This document shows, piece after piece, positions 1 through 8,534 of a stretch of DNA of 64,000 nucleotides. The position numbers and the translations under genes are program-made. Under the pieces are notes generated by a model, which had not been told where the DNA came from, made no database searches, and was given only the letters and a program-made list of their open reading frames with translations. This DNA is from Novosphingobium resinovorum (GTDB lineage: Bacteria > Pseudomonadota > Alphaproteobacteria > Sphingomonadales > Sphingomonadaceae): assembly GCF_027922145.1 (NCBI RefSeq), contig NZ_BSFC01000024.1, positions 310,001-374,000 on the forward strand. Reading direction: 5' to 3'. Numbering within the stretch: the stretch's first letter is position 1; each line of letters opens with the position of its first letter.

Positions 1-357
1 CGCAGCGAACTGGCCAAGGCGCCGCCCGAGGAAGCCTCCGGGGCAGACATGCCCGACCCCGTCTTGCGTGGCAGGCTTGCGCTCGATCCGGCGCGGCATC
101 AGGTCACCTGGGACGGCAAGCCCGTCTCGCTCACCGTCACCGAATTCCTGATCCTCGAAGCCCTGGCGCTGCGCCCGGGCGTCGTAAAAAGCCGCAACCA
201 GCTGATGGACGCCGCCTACAGCGACGACGTCTACGTGGACGACCGGACCATCGACAGCCACATCAAGCGCCTGCGCCGCAAGTTCCGCGCCGTCGATCCC
301 GAGTTCGGCGCGATCGACACGCTCTACGGCGCCGGCTATTCCTTCGCCGATGGCTGA
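1..357 (+). CDS. chvI: OmpR-family response regulator, C-terminal part (ChvI-like), 5' end outside window
   Basis: The reading frame is open from base 1 and ends at TGA 355-357, so the receiver domain lies to the left of the window. What remains is a winged-helix DNA-binding domain of the OmpR/PhoB type: the recognition-helix region reads [17 protein letters not shown] and the final wing reads TLYGAGYSF, both typical of this family. It overlaps the following sensor kinase by 8 bases, so the two are translated together. In alphaproteobacteria this regulator with its kinase (ChvI/ChvG, also called ChvI/ExoS) controls envelope and acid-stress genes and sits next to hprK, as here. The ChvI name rests on that neighbourhood as well as on the domain. 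Confidence 0.88.
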   Translation, partial: RSELAKAPPEEASGADMPDPVLRGRLALDPARHQVTWDGKPVSLTVTEFLILEALALRPGVVKSRNQLMDAAYSDDVYVDDRTIDSHIKRLRRKFRAVDPEFGAIDTLYGAGYSFADG

Positions 358-1921
358 GCGATCCCGCTCCCGCCGGCGACGTCCGGCACGGCTGCTCCTG
401 TCCTGGCGCGTATCGCTGACCGCGCGCATTCTCGCGGTCAACTTCATCGCCCTCGCCCTGATGGCCGGCAGCCTGTTCTATATCGACAGCTATCGCAACG
501 AACTGCTCGCTGAGCGCTACCGGCTCGCCAAGTCCGAGGCGGAGATCACCGCTGATGCGCTTGCCGATGAAAGCCCGACCGGTCGTCTCGAACTGATTAC
601 CCGCATCGGCACGGAGCAGGATCTGCGCCTGCGCCTGTTCGACAGCCGTGGCGAACTCGTAGGCGACAGCTTCACGCTGGCGCCGCCCTCCTATCGCCTG
701 ATCGACCCGGCCTCCGAACCCTGGTTGCAGGACGCCGCGCGAATGCTCGACCGGGGGATGGACTTCATCCTCGGTGCCCCGGAAATCGCCGATTACCGCG
801 ACCCGACCGACACCAGCGCGCGCGGCTGGCCCGAAGTCCGCGCGGCTTTGGTCGGCCGGGAAACCTGGATCAACCACAAGGCCGCGCCCGACCGCACCCC
901 CGTCATCATCGCCGCCACGCCCGTCGGCACCGACGGTTCCGCGCTGCTGGTGACCCGCAACGCCCGCGACATCACCGAGAACGTGCGCATGGCGCGCCAG
1001 ACCCTCGCGATCATCGTCGGCGGCGCGCTGGGTGTATCGATCCTGCTCTCGCTGTTCCTCGCCCGCACCATCGTCGAGCCGCTGCGCAAGCTGGTGCGCG
1101 CCGCCGTGCGCGTGCGCCTCGGCCGCGACCGCAGCGTCATCGTCCCGCGCCTGCCCGATCGCCGCGACGAGATCGGTCTTCTCGCCCGCGCCATCTCCGA
1201 CATGAGCGGCGCCCTGCGCCAGCGCATCGACGCGGTCGAGAGCTTCGCCGCCGATGTCGCCCACGAGCTCAAGAACCCCCTGACCTCCCTGCGCAGCGCG
1301 CTGGAAACGCTCGACCGCGTCGACCAGCCCGACTTGCGCCGCCAGCTCCTCGGCATCGCGCAGGACGACGTGCGCCGCATCGACTTTCTCGTCACCGAGA
1401 TCGCGGACGCAAGCCGCATCGACGCCCAGCTCAGCCGCACCACGTTCGAGCCGCTGGACATGGGCCGCCTCGTCCAGAACCTCGTCGCCGAACGCGACCA
1501 GCGCGGCGTCAACGGCTCCAGCCCGGTCACCGTGACGATCGAGGATGCCGAACTGACCGTCCCCGGCGACCCGCCGCGCCTCGAACGCGTCCTGCAGAAC
1601 CTCATCGATAATGCCGTGTCGTTCTCACCCCCGGACGGCCCGATCGAGATCACCCTGTCGCACATCGACAACCGCGTGAAGATCGCCGTCGCCGACCACG
1701 GACCCGGCATTCCCGAAGCATCGCGCGAACGCGTGTTCGAACGCTTCCACTCGCTGCGCCCCTCCCGCGAGGAATTCGGCACCCACAGCGGCCTCGGCCT
1801 CGCCATCGCGCGCACCATCGTGGAAGCCCACTTCGGCCGCCTGATCGCCACCGACCGCACCGACGGCCAGCCCGGCGCACGGCTGGTCATCTCCCTGCCG
1901 CGCTGGGAGAACGAGACGTGA
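350..1921 (+). CDS. chvG: Two-component sensor histidine kinase, ChvG/ExoS-like
   Basis: Membrane sensor kinase of 523 residues. Two hydrophobic segments, about residues 22-45 and 218-240, flank a periplasmic sensor domain; a HAMP region ([20 protein letters not shown]) follows. The dimerisation box contains [13 protein letters not shown] with the phospho-accepting His at about residue 305. The ATP-binding domain has an N box ([11 protein letters not shown]) and G boxes ([16 protein letters not shown]). It starts at ATG 350 inside the end of the response regulator gene and its TGA overlaps the GTG of hprK, so the genes form a tight operon. It should phosphorylate the upstream regulator in response to envelope or acid stress; that signal is known from the family and not visible here. 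Confidence 0.9.
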   Translation: MAERSRSRRRRPARLLLSWRVSLTARILAVNFIALALMAGSLFYIDSYRNELLAERYRLAKSEAEITADALADESPTGRLELITRIGTEQDLRLRLFDSRGELVGDSFTLAPPSYRLIDPASEPWLQDAARMLDRGMDFILGAPEIADYRDPTDTSARGWPEVRAALVGRETWINHKAAPDRTPVIIAATPVGTDGSALLVTRNARDITENVRMARQTLAIIVGGALGVSILLSLFLARTIVEPLRKLVRAAVRVRLGRDRSVIVPRLPDRRDEIGLLARAISDMSGALRQRIDAVESFAADVAHELKNPLTSLRSALETLDRVDQPDLRRQLLGIAQDDVRRIDFLVTEIADASRIDAQLSRTTFEPLDMGRLVQNLVAERDQRGVNGSSPVTVTIEDAELTVPGDPPRLERVLQNLIDNAVSFSPPDGPIEITLSHIDNRVKIAVADHGPGIPEASRERVFERFHSLRPSREEFGTHSGLGLAIARTIVEAHFGRLIATDRTDGQPGARLVISLPRWENET

Positions 1922-2343
1922 GCGCCGAAGCCCGGCAATCGACCTGCGTTGCCATCGGCAACCGCGCCATCCTGATCGAAGGCGCTCCGGGCTCGGGAAA
2001 ATCCAGCCTTGCGCTGGCCCTGATCGACCGGGGCGCAATGCTGGTCGGCGACGACTCCGTGATGCTCGAAGCTCGCGACGGATGGCTCTTCGCCAGCCCC
2101 CACCCCCACACACGCGGCCTGCTGGAAGTCCGCAACCTCGGGCTGGTCCCGCACGACTGCACCGAGAAAGTCGCGGTCGCGCTCGTCCTGCATCTCGACG
2201 GCTCCGCACCGCGCTACATCGAAAAGGCTGAGAGCATCGCGATCGGCGGCGTCGAGGCGCCCCTCATCCGCCTTGCACCACACGACGCAGTGCTCGCGAT
2301 CAAGGCGGAACTTGCCCTGCAACGCTACGGGCTGCCCGTATAA
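1918..2343 (+). CDS. hprK: HPr kinase/phosphorylase, short alphaproteobacterial form
   Basis: Protein of 141 residues made only of the catalytic domain; the N-terminal domain of the roughly 310-residue Firmicutes enzyme is absent, as is usual in alphaproteobacteria. The Walker A loop GAPGSGKS is at residues 22-29, followed by VGDDSV and the family signature around RGLLEVRNLGLV. It would phosphorylate the conserved serine of HPr, encoded about 1.4 kb downstream. The start is GTG at 1918, overlapping the chvG stop. Known alphaproteobacterial short HprK proteins lie in this same chvI-chvG context and link PTS state to the two-component system. Confidence 0.9.
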   Translation: MSAEARQSTCVAIGNRAILIEGAPGSGKSSLALALIDRGAMLVGDDSVMLEARDGWLFASPHPHTRGLLEVRNLGLVPHDCTEKVAVALVLHLDGSAPRYIEKAESIAIGGVEAPLIRLAPHDAVLAIKAELALQRYGLPV

Positions 2344-2413
2344 AACCCCTCGCACGGCGGGGACGGCCTTTTGGCCCCTTCCCTTTCCCGGCGGCAAGGC
2401 GCAGATAGCGACA

Positions 2414-3331
2414 ATGGGGACTAAAGTGGGAAATCCGCAGCGCTTGCTGCTGGTTACGGGCATGCTGGGTGCGGGCAAGACGACGGCCTTGCGCGTGCTG
2501 GAAGACCTTGGCTGGGAAATCGTCGACAATTTCCCGGTCCGCATGCTCGAAGCGCTCATCGACGGCGCCCCCGAAGGCGATCCCACGCCGCTCGCCATCG
2601 GTTTCGATTCGCGTACCCGGGGCTTCGATCCCGAGCGCGTGATCGCGCAGGTCAAAAGCCTCAGCGAACGCCGCGACCTCGAAATCACCACGATGTTCCT
2701 CGACTGCTCCAGCAAGGAACTCGAACGCCGCTACAACGAAACGCGCCGCCGCCATGCCCTCGCCGCCGATGCGCCGGTCTCCACCGGCATCCGCGCGGAA
2801 CGCGAACTGCTGGCGCCGCTGCGCCGCTGGGCGGACCTGCTGATCGAGACCACCGAATTCACCTCGAACGACCTGCAGCGGTCGATTCGCGAGCGTTTCG
2901 CCGAGAGCACCGCCGACGAACTCACCGTCACCGTCTCCAGCTTCGGTTTCTCTCGCGGGATGCCGCCGGTCGCCGACCTCGTCTTCGACATGCGCTTTCT
3001 CGACAACCCGCACTGGGACATCGAACTGCGCCCTCAGACGGGGCAGGACGCGCCTGTAGGCGACTATATCCGCAAGGACCCGGCCTGGGACGAGGCCTTC
3101 GCCCGCATCCGCGATCTCATCCTCCTGCTGCTTCCCCGCTACCGGGCACAGGGCAAAGCCTATGTCCACATCGCCTTCGGCTGTACCGGAGGGAAACATC
3201 GTTCGGTATTCACCGCAGAACAGATCGCAGCGGTCTTGCGTCAATCGGGATTTTCGCCCACATTGCTGCACCGCAACCTGGGCTCACGGGCGGCGGATCT
3301 TCTCGAAGGGGGTCTGCGGCGTGGAAAATAG
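2414..3331 (+). CDS. rapZ: RNase adapter protein RapZ (YvcJ-like nucleotide-binding protein)
   Basis: A 305-residue P-loop protein with GMLGAGKTT at residues 16-24 and the conserved C-terminal HIAFGCTGGKHRSV segment typical of RapZ. The frame is open upstream to 2273, inside hprK, but the ATG at 2414 places the P-loop near the N terminus as in the family and gives the normal length, so I chose it. In Enterobacteria RapZ binds GlmZ/GlmY RNAs and controls GlmS; in alphaproteobacteria it is conserved between hprK and the PTS genes but its partner is less clear. It lies 70 bases after hprK and 48 bases before the EIIA gene. Confidence 0.88.
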   Translation: MGTKVGNPQRLLLVTGMLGAGKTTALRVLEDLGWEIVDNFPVRMLEALIDGAPEGDPTPLAIGFDSRTRGFDPERVIAQVKSLSERRDLEITTMFLDCSSKELERRYNETRRRHALAADAPVSTGIRAERELLAPLRRWADLLIETTEFTSNDLQRSIRERFAESTADELTVTVSSFGFSRGMPPVADLVFDMRFLDNPHWDIELRPQTGQDAPVGDYIRKDPAWDEAFARIRDLILLLLPRYRAQGKAYVHIAFGCTGGKHRSVFTAEQIAAVLRQSGFSPTLLHRNLGSRAADLLEGGLRRGK

Positions 3332-3379
3332 AGACATGAACCGGGTGCGATTGCAGGAATTTCGGAGCGCACTCCCGGC

Positions 3380-3784
3380 ATGATCGGCATGATTCTGGTT
3401 ACTCACGGCAATCTCGCCGAGGAGTTCGTACACGCGATGGAACACGTCGTCGGCGATCAGGCCGATGTCGAGACCGTCTGTATCGGCCCGAACGACGACA
3501 TGGAACGCCGCCGCTCCGAAATCGCCGACGCCATTGAAAAGGTGGACAGCGGCGAAGGAGTGATCGTCCTCACCGACTTGTTCGGCGGGACGCCCTCCAA
3601 CCTCGCGATCTCGCTGATGCAGGCGGGCAAGGTCGAAGTGATCGCCGGGATCAACCTGCCGATGCTGATCCGCCTCGCCAAGGCGCGCGGCTGCATGCCG
3701 GTGCGCGAAGCGGTCGCCGCCGCGCGCGATGCAGGCCGCAACTACATCACGATCGCCAGCGAATATCTGGGTCAGGACGCATGA
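3380..3784 (+). CDS. PTS EIIA component, mannose family (regulatory, permease-less)
   Basis: A 134-residue single-domain EIIA of the ManX type. It starts MIGMILVTHGNLAEEF with the phosphorylatable His at residue 9 and has the LTDLFGGTPSN segment around the active site. No EIIB, EIIC or EIID gene accompanies it, so it probably acts as a phosphorylation-state sensor and not in sugar uptake. This matches the incomplete PTS described in alphaproteobacteria, where the gene is often called ptsM or manX. The stop codon overlaps the HPr start by 4 bases (ATGA), so the two are translationally coupled. Confidence 0.87.
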   Translation: MIGMILVTHGNLAEEFVHAMEHVVGDQADVETVCIGPNDDMERRRSEIADAIEKVDSGEGVIVLTDLFGGTPSNLAISLMQAGKVEVIAGINLPMLIRLAKARGCMPVREAVAAARDAGRNYITIASEYLGQDA

Positions 3785-4059
3785 TCGACTGTCGCGATTC
3801 GGTGCTGATCGTCAACAAGCGCGGCCTCCATGCCCGCGCCAGCGCCAAGTTCGTCGGCCACGTCGCCGATCTGCCGGGCGGGGTTTCGGTGACGGTCAGC
3901 AAGGACGGAATGTCCGCTGAAGGCGGCTCGATCCTCGGCCTGATGATGCTCGGTGCGGCAAAGGGCGACACCATCGAAATCGCCTGCTCGGGCAACGGCG
4001 CCGATGCCGCGCTGGCGGTTCTGGCGGGCCTGGTACGCGACGGCTTCGGCGAAGAGTGA
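3781..4059 (+). CDS. ptsH: Phosphocarrier protein HPr
   Basis: A 92-residue HPr. The active-site histidine is His17 in NKRGLHARAS, and the HprK-target serine is at about residue 50 in GGSILGLMML. It would carry phosphate from enzyme I (not in the window) to the EIIA encoded just upstream and be modulated on serine by the HprK of the same operon. It is the last member of the chvI-chvG-hprK-rapZ-EIIA-HPr block; the next gene begins within its stop region (GTG at 4056). Confidence 0.92.
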   Translation: MIDCRDSVLIVNKRGLHARASAKFVGHVADLPGGVSVTVSKDGMSAEGGSILGLMMLGAAKGDTIEIACSGNGADAALAVLAGLVRDGFGEE

Positions 4060-4889
4060 GCACCCCCTATTCGCCGAGCGGCATCGAACGCCGCACGATC
4101 ACCGGCTTTTCCAATCCCCTCGTCAAGTTCCTGCGCTCGCTTCGCGACAAGAAGCACCGCAAGCGCGAGAAGCGCTTTCTGGCGGAAGGCCTGCGCCTGC
4201 TCACCGACGCGCGCGAATGCGGCGTGCTGCCGGAGATGCTGGTCATGGCCATCGGCCGCGATCCGCATCCGCTGCTCGATGCGCTCGAAACCGCCGTCGC
4301 GGCGGCGGGCGGAGAGATCGTCGAGATGGACGTGGAAATCCTCGCCAAAGTCACCGGCAAGGATAATCCGCAGGCCGTCGCGGGCGTCTTCGCCGAATTC
4401 GACACGCGCCTCGCGAACCTCGACCGAGCCAGTTCGCCGATCTGGCTGGTGGCGCAGGCGCTGCGCGATCCGGGCAATCTCGGCACCATGCTGCGAACCG
4501 GCGACGCCGTGGGTGCGGGCGGCCTCATCCTCATCGACGATTGCGCCGATCCGTTCTCGGTCGAGGCGGTACGCGCCAGCATGGGCGCGATCTTTACCCA
4601 GAAGATCGCCATCGCGCGCTGGGAGGAATTCCAGGACTGGCTGCGCGGCGGTGACGGCCAACTGGTTGCAGCCTCGCTGCGCGACCCGACCGACTATCGG
4701 CAGGCGCCTTATGCTGCGCCGTGCTTCCTCATGGTCGGCAACGAATCGCAGGGGCTTCCGGCCGATTACGAGCAAGCCTGCGATCTGCGCGTCACCATGC
4801 CGATGCTGGGCCGCGCCGACAGCCTGAATGCCGCCGTCGCGGGTGCGGTGCTTGCCTATGAGGCCCTCGCGCATCTGCGGAGATCCTGA
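4056..4889 (+). CDS. SpoU/TrmH-family RNA 2'-O-ribose methyltransferase
   Basis: A 277-residue SPOUT methyltransferase. The N-terminal substrate-binding region (about residues 10-110) contains FSNPLVKFLRSLRDKKHRK, which places it with the RlmB/TsnR branch. The C-terminal knot has motif 1 (RDPGNLGTMLRT), motif 2 (LMVGNESQGL) and motif 3 (RADSLNAAVAGAVLAYE), which form the S-adenosylmethionine site. It should methylate a ribose in rRNA or tRNA; the exact nucleotide cannot be read from sequence. It starts at GTG 4056, overlapping the HPr stop, so it is probably co-transcribed with the PTS block. Confidence 0.88.
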   Translation: MSTPYSPSGIERRTITGFSNPLVKFLRSLRDKKHRKREKRFLAEGLRLLTDARECGVLPEMLVMAIGRDPHPLLDALETAVAAAGGEIVEMDVEILAKVTGKDNPQAVAGVFAEFDTRLANLDRASSPIWLVAQALRDPGNLGTMLRTGDAVGAGGLILIDDCADPFSVEAVRASMGAIFTQKIAIARWEEFQDWLRGGDGQLVAASLRDPTDYRQAPYAAPCFLMVGNESQGLPADYEQACDLRVTMPMLGRADSLNAAVAGAVLAYEALAHLRRS

Positions 4890-4940
4890 GGCTCCACGTT
4901 CATCCCATCCTCACCTCTCGGGCGTAAGACTCGATGGGTG

Positions 4941-5354
4941 ATGCGACGACTCGCCCTCCTTCTCTGTCCGCTCCTTCTGGCTGGATGCTCCGACGCGGGG
5001 CACCTCACCCAGCGCGGTCCTGCGGGAGAAAACTGGGTGGGCAGCCAATGGCACTTCGCCGCGATCGATGGCCGCGCCCCTGAGGACACTAGCGCTCAAG
5101 TCGCGTTCGAAGGCGAGCACCTTCTGGTGCAGGTCGGCTGCAACCAGCTCAAGGGACCCTGGCGGATGGAGGCGGAACGCCTGATCGCCGGGCCTTTCGA
5201 CCAGACCGAAGCCGTCTGCCCAAGTGCCTCATGGGAACAGGGCAATGCCGTCAGCGCCCTGCTCGCCGCAACGCCGCGCGTGACGGTGGAGGGCAAGCGG
5301 ATGATCCTGCAGTCGAGTGGCCACATCGCAGAACTGACGCGCGCGGCCGACTAA
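4941..5354 (+). CDS. META-domain lipoprotein
   Basis: A small secreted protein of 137 residues from ATG 4941 (a GTG one codon earlier is also possible). The N terminus is a lipoprotein signal with lipobox LLAGC, Cys at about residue 16, so it is expected to be membrane-anchored. The mature part carries a META-type domain (SQWHFAAIDG, then VGCNQLKGPW and QTEAVCP), as in HslJ-like heat-shock or novobiocin-resistance proteins. It follows the methyltransferase by 51 bases. The biochemical role of META domains is not established. Confidence 0.75.
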   Translation: MRRLALLLCPLLLAGCSDAGHLTQRGPAGENWVGSQWHFAAIDGRAPEDTSAQVAFEGEHLLVQVGCNQLKGPWRMEAERLIAGPFDQTEAVCPSASWEQGNAVSALLAATPRVTVEGKRMILQSSGHIAELTRAAD

Positions 5355-5392
5355 GCCGGGCGCCTCAAGAGCATTACACTTTACGTAGAATA

Positions 5393-5467
5393 GTCATTGC
5401 GAGCGCAGCGAAGCAATCCAAAGTAGTCTTGAGCCACCCTGGATTGCTTCGCTGCGCTCGCAATGAC
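5393..5467. repeat. Perfect 28-base inverted repeat (REP-like hairpin)
   Basis: Bases 5393-5420 and 5440-5467 are exact reverse complements, separated by a 19-base loop. The arm begins GTCATTGCGAGCGCAGCG. Arms of this kind (CATTGCGAGC...GCAATCC) are dispersed in many alphaproteobacterial genomes. It lies between convergent genes (META protein and rmuC) and could also stop transcription from both sides. Confidence 0.9.
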
Positions 5468-5557
5468 GAAGGGTAGATCACGTCAGACCATCAAATCGAG
5501 GCACCCGCCCTCATCGTGAAACCATCTGACGCAGGTTCGATCGGCGCCGTCAGAAGA

Positions 5558-5584
5558 TGGGTTCCCGCCTTCGCTGGAATGACG
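5558..5584. repeat. Single arm of an AGCGAAGGCGGGAA-type dispersed repeat
   Basis: This stretch reads, on the minus strand, GTCATTCCAGCGAAGGCGGG and onward. It is the same family as the arms of the palindrome at 19076-19194. Only one arm is clear here, close to the rmuC stop, so it may be a decayed copy. Confidence 0.6.
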
Positions 5585-5611
5585 ACGACGATATACGCTT
5601 GATCCGGTGAC

Positions 5612-7162
5612 TTACTCCGCAGCCTCCGCAGCTTCCTCGCTACTATCCTCGATCTGAACGCCGGTATCGGCATAACGCGGCGCAGCCTCGATCGAGGGGA
5701 CATCGTCGGAGATTTCGCGCTTGCCAATCTTGATGTGCTTTTCGCTGAGGCGGCGGGCTCGGCTCATCACGTTGCCCTCGTAAGTGCGGGCGAAGTCGTT
5801 GAAGCTGTTGACCGCGCGGCCCATGTGCACACCGACCTTGGCCAAGTCGTCCTGAGTCTTGGCGAGGCTGTCGTAGAGGTCTGCCCCCAGCTTGCCGATC
5901 TCGCGCGCCTCGCGGGCAAGCCCTTCCTGCTGCCAGACCTGCGCGATCGTGCGGGCGATCGCGACGAGGTTAGTCGGGCTCGCCAGCAGCACCTTGCGGT
6001 CGAATGCGAAGTCCCAGAGGCCCGAATCGTGGTCGAGGGCGGCGGCGATGAAGTGTTCGCCCGGCACGAACATGATCACGTAATCCGGCGCATTCTCGAA
6101 CTGGCTCTGGTAACTCTTGGCGCCGAGCGTCTGGATATGGTTGCGCATCGATGCCGCATGCTGGCCCATGAAGGCGAGGCGCCCAGCTTCGTCCTCGGCC
6201 TCGAAGGCATCCTGATAGGCGTTGAGCGAGACCTTCGCGTCGATCACCAGTTGCTTGTTGCCTGGAATGCGCACGATCGCATCGGGGCGTAGGCGGCCCT
6301 CCTCGGTATTGATCGACTGCTCGGTCTCGAAGTCGGTATGCTCGGTCAACCCGCACTGTTCCAGCACGTTCTTGAGCTGTTGTTCGCCCCAGCGTCCGCG
6401 CGCTTTGGGCGCATTGCGCAGCGAGTTACCGAGCCGCACGGCCTCCGCGCGCACCAGTTCCTGCCCGACGCGCAGCGCCTCGATCTGGCCGGTCAGTTGG
6501 CCGAAGGCATCTACACGCTTGGCTTCCAATGCCGCAACCTGATCCTCGTAGCTCTTGAGGCGCTGGCCAACCGGCGTGAGGATCGAATTGAGGCGTTCGG
6601 CGCTGGCTTTCTCACTCTGCTCGAAACGCTCGCCGGCGCGGCGCAGGAATGCCTCCTGCGCGCCCGCAAGCACTTTCGCACCGGCGTTCTCGAACTCCTT
6701 GCGCAAGGCTTCTTGCGCTTCGAGCAGCAGGCGCTTCTGCTCGTCGAAATTCGCCGATTTTTCGCGCAAGGTCGAGAGTTCATCAGACAGAATGCGCTGT
6801 TCACGCAGCAACCCGTCCACGCGTGCGGCATGTTCGGTGCGGGTCTTGTCGAGAACCTGCGTCAGCTCTGCACGGGTACGTTCGACCGCTGCGGCGCCGT
6901 CATGACGCAGGCGTTCGGTCAGGGCTTCATGGTCGGTGCGTGCGCGGTCGAGCGCCTGCTCGAGCGCATCGGCCCGCCCGGCCCGCTCGCGCGCGGCTTC
7001 AAGATCGGCGAAAGTACGTAAATATTTGGCGTCGCCTTCGCGTGCCTCACGCTCACGCGCTTCGGCTTGCGCCCGCCATTGCGCGGTCGGGCGCGAACCG
7101 AAAAACCAGCCTGCAGCGAGGCCGATGACGAGAGCGAGAATCGTGGCGACTACAAGTTCCAT
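5612..7162 (-). CDS. rmuC: DNA recombination protein RmuC
   Basis: A 516-residue protein with an N-terminal membrane anchor (ELVVATILALVIGLAAGWFF), a long coiled coil rich in Glu, Arg and Leu (about residues 30-210), and the RmuC nuclease-like domain (about 230-440), recognisable by NSLRNAPKARGRWGEQQL and DYVIMFVPGEHFIAAAL. RmuC limits inversion and rearrangement between short repeats in E. coli. It lies downstream of def on the minus strand with an 83-base gap, so it may belong to a recR-def-rmuC transcription unit. Start ATG at 7162 gives the anchor immediately. Confidence 0.88.
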   Translation of the reverse strand: MELVVATILALVIGLAAGWFFGSRPTAQWRAQAEAREREAREGDAKYLRTFADLEAARERAGRADALEQALDRARTDHEALTERLRHDGAAAVERTRAELTQVLDKTRTEHAARVDGLLREQRILSDELSTLREKSANFDEQKRLLLEAQEALRKEFENAGAKVLAGAQEAFLRRAGERFEQSEKASAERLNSILTPVGQRLKSYEDQVAALEAKRVDAFGQLTGQIEALRVGQELVRAEAVRLGNSLRNAPKARGRWGEQQLKNVLEQCGLTEHTDFETEQSINTEEGRLRPDAIVRIPGNKQLVIDAKVSLNAYQDAFEAEDEAGRLAFMGQHAASMRNHIQTLGAKSYQSQFENAPDYVIMFVPGEHFIAAALDHDSGLWDFAFDRKVLLASPTNLVAIARTIAQVWQQEGLAREAREIGKLGADLYDSLAKTQDDLAKVGVHMGRAVNSFNDFARTYEGNVMSRARRLSEKHIKIGKREISDDVPSIEAAPRYADTGVQIEDSSEEAAEAAE

Positions 7163-7245
7163 GGCTCCAGCCTAGCCGGAACATTTCAGGAACTCCAGTC
7201 CTCGACGGCGATTTTCCACCGGGGCGCGAAACGCCCCGGAAGAAA

Positions 7246-7815
7246 TCAGGCGGCCTTGCGCAGCTTTTCGAGCTTCTTGAGCGCCATCTGGCGCTTCAGG
7301 CGCGAGAGGTGGTCGATGAAGAGGATACCTTCGAGGTGGTCCATCTCGTGCTGGAGACAGATCGCGAGAAGACCGTCCATGTCCTCCTCGTGCACCTTGC
7401 CGTCGAGGTCCTGCCAGCGTGCGCGGATGCGCGAGGGGCGCTCCACATCGGCGAAGATCTCGGGGACCGAGAGGCAACCTTCCTGATAGACGATGTGCTC
7501 GTCCGAGGGATCGAGGATTTCCGGATTGATGAAGATCCGGGGTTCCTTCTTGGTCGGCTGATGCGTGTGGTGGTGATCGCCATGCGACGTGCAGACTTCC
7601 GGCTCGGCGTCCTCGTCGTCAGGCTGGAGGTCGATCACCAGTACACGGAGAGGAACGCCGACCTGGATCGCGGCGAGACCGATGCCGGGAGCGTGGTACA
7701 TCGTTTCGAACATGTCATCGACGAGCGTTTTAAGCTCGTCGTCGAACTTTTCGACGGGGGCCGAGACCTGCTTGAGGCGCTGGTCGGGAACTTCGAGGAT
7801 TTCGCGGATAGCCAT
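7246..7815 (-). CDS. def: Peptide deformylase with a histidine-rich insertion
   Basis: Removes the formyl group from nascent proteins. All three metal-site motifs are present: GIGLAAIQVG, EGCLSVP and HEMDH. I placed the start at ATG 7815 (189 residues, MAIREILEVPDQRL), as in the family; the frame stays open to a GTG at 7860. An insertion of about 22 residues (DDEDAEPEVCTSHGDHHHTH, then QPTKKE) sits between the VIDL and INPEI strands; E. coli deformylase has only a short loop there. The insert adds a Cys and several His and could bind metal. The formyltransferase gene fmt is nearby but on the opposite strand. Confidence 0.9.
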   Translation of the reverse strand: MAIREILEVPDQRLKQVSAPVEKFDDELKTLVDDMFETMYHAPGIGLAAIQVGVPLRVLVIDLQPDDEDAEPEVCTSHGDHHHTHQPTKKEPRIFINPEILDPSDEHIVYQEGCLSVPEIFADVERPSRIRARWQDLDGKVHEEDMDGLLAICLQHEMDHLEGILFIDHLSRLKRQMALKKLEKLRKAA

Positions 7816-7877
7816 CTGCGCCAGATAATCGCGAAAGCCCGATTTCGCAAGATCAGGCACCGCAGGCCGAAATCGCG

Positions 7878-8474
7878 TCAGGCGACAGGACGACGAGCGC
7901 GGATCGCCTGGGCCAGTGTGCCCTCGTCGAGATAATCGAGTTCGCCGCCGACCGGCAGGCCGTGCGCCAGTTGCGTTACCCGCACCGGGAAGCCTTCAAG
8001 CCGCTCGGCGATGTAGTGCGCAGTGGTCTGGCCTTCGAGCGTGGCGTTCATCGCGAGGAGCACTTCATCGATGCCGCCCTCGCCGATCCGGCGCAGCAGG
8101 CTGTCGATTGCCAGGTCTTCGGGGCGGACGCCGTCCAGCGCCGAGAGGCGTCCACCAAGCACATGGTAACGCCCCGTGAACAGGCGCGCGCGGTCAAGCG
8201 CCCAGAGGTCGGCGACTTCCTCGACCACGCAGATCGAGCGTGCGTCGCGGCGGGGGTCGGCGCAGATACCGCAAGGGTCGGTGGTATCGACGTTGCCGCA
8301 GGTCCGGCACTCGACCAGCGCCTCGCGCACGGCGTCCAGCGCCTCCAGGAGTTGCACCAGCGCGGTTTCCCGCCGCTTGATCAGCCACAGGACGGCACGG
8401 CGCGCCGAACGCGGGCCGAGGCCGGGCAGGCGCGACAGGGCGGCGGTCAGCGTCTCGATCTCTTGCGATGCCAT
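7878..8474 (-). CDS. recR: Recombination mediator RecR
   Basis: A 198-residue RecR of normal length. It has an N-terminal helix-hairpin-helix ([19 protein letters not shown]), a four-cysteine zinc site ([17 protein letters not shown]), and a Toprim domain starting at [14 protein letters not shown]. With RecF/RecO it loads RecA at gaps. It is upstream of def in the same direction with a 62-base gap, and diverges from fmt; the roughly 60-base spacer should hold both promoters. Confidence 0.93.
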   Translation of the reverse strand: MASQEIETLTAALSRLPGLGPRSARRAVLWLIKRRETALVQLLEALDAVREALVECRTCGNVDTTDPCGICADPRRDARSICVVEEVADLWALDRARLFTGRYHVLGGRLSALDGVRPEDLAIDSLLRRIGEGGIDEVLLAMNATLEGQTTAHYIAERLEGFPVRVTQLAHGLPVGGELDYLDEGTLAQAIRARRPVA

Positions 8475-8534
8475 GGATCGGGAGATAGGGCCTGCGCCTG
8501 ATCTTAGAAAGCCCGCTCAGGAGTTCCCCACATC

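Noticed and set aside
793..2715. A 640-codon minus-strand frame opposite chvG, hprK and rapZ.
   Set aside because: It has no ribosome site or recognisable domain and lies opposite three well-supported genes.
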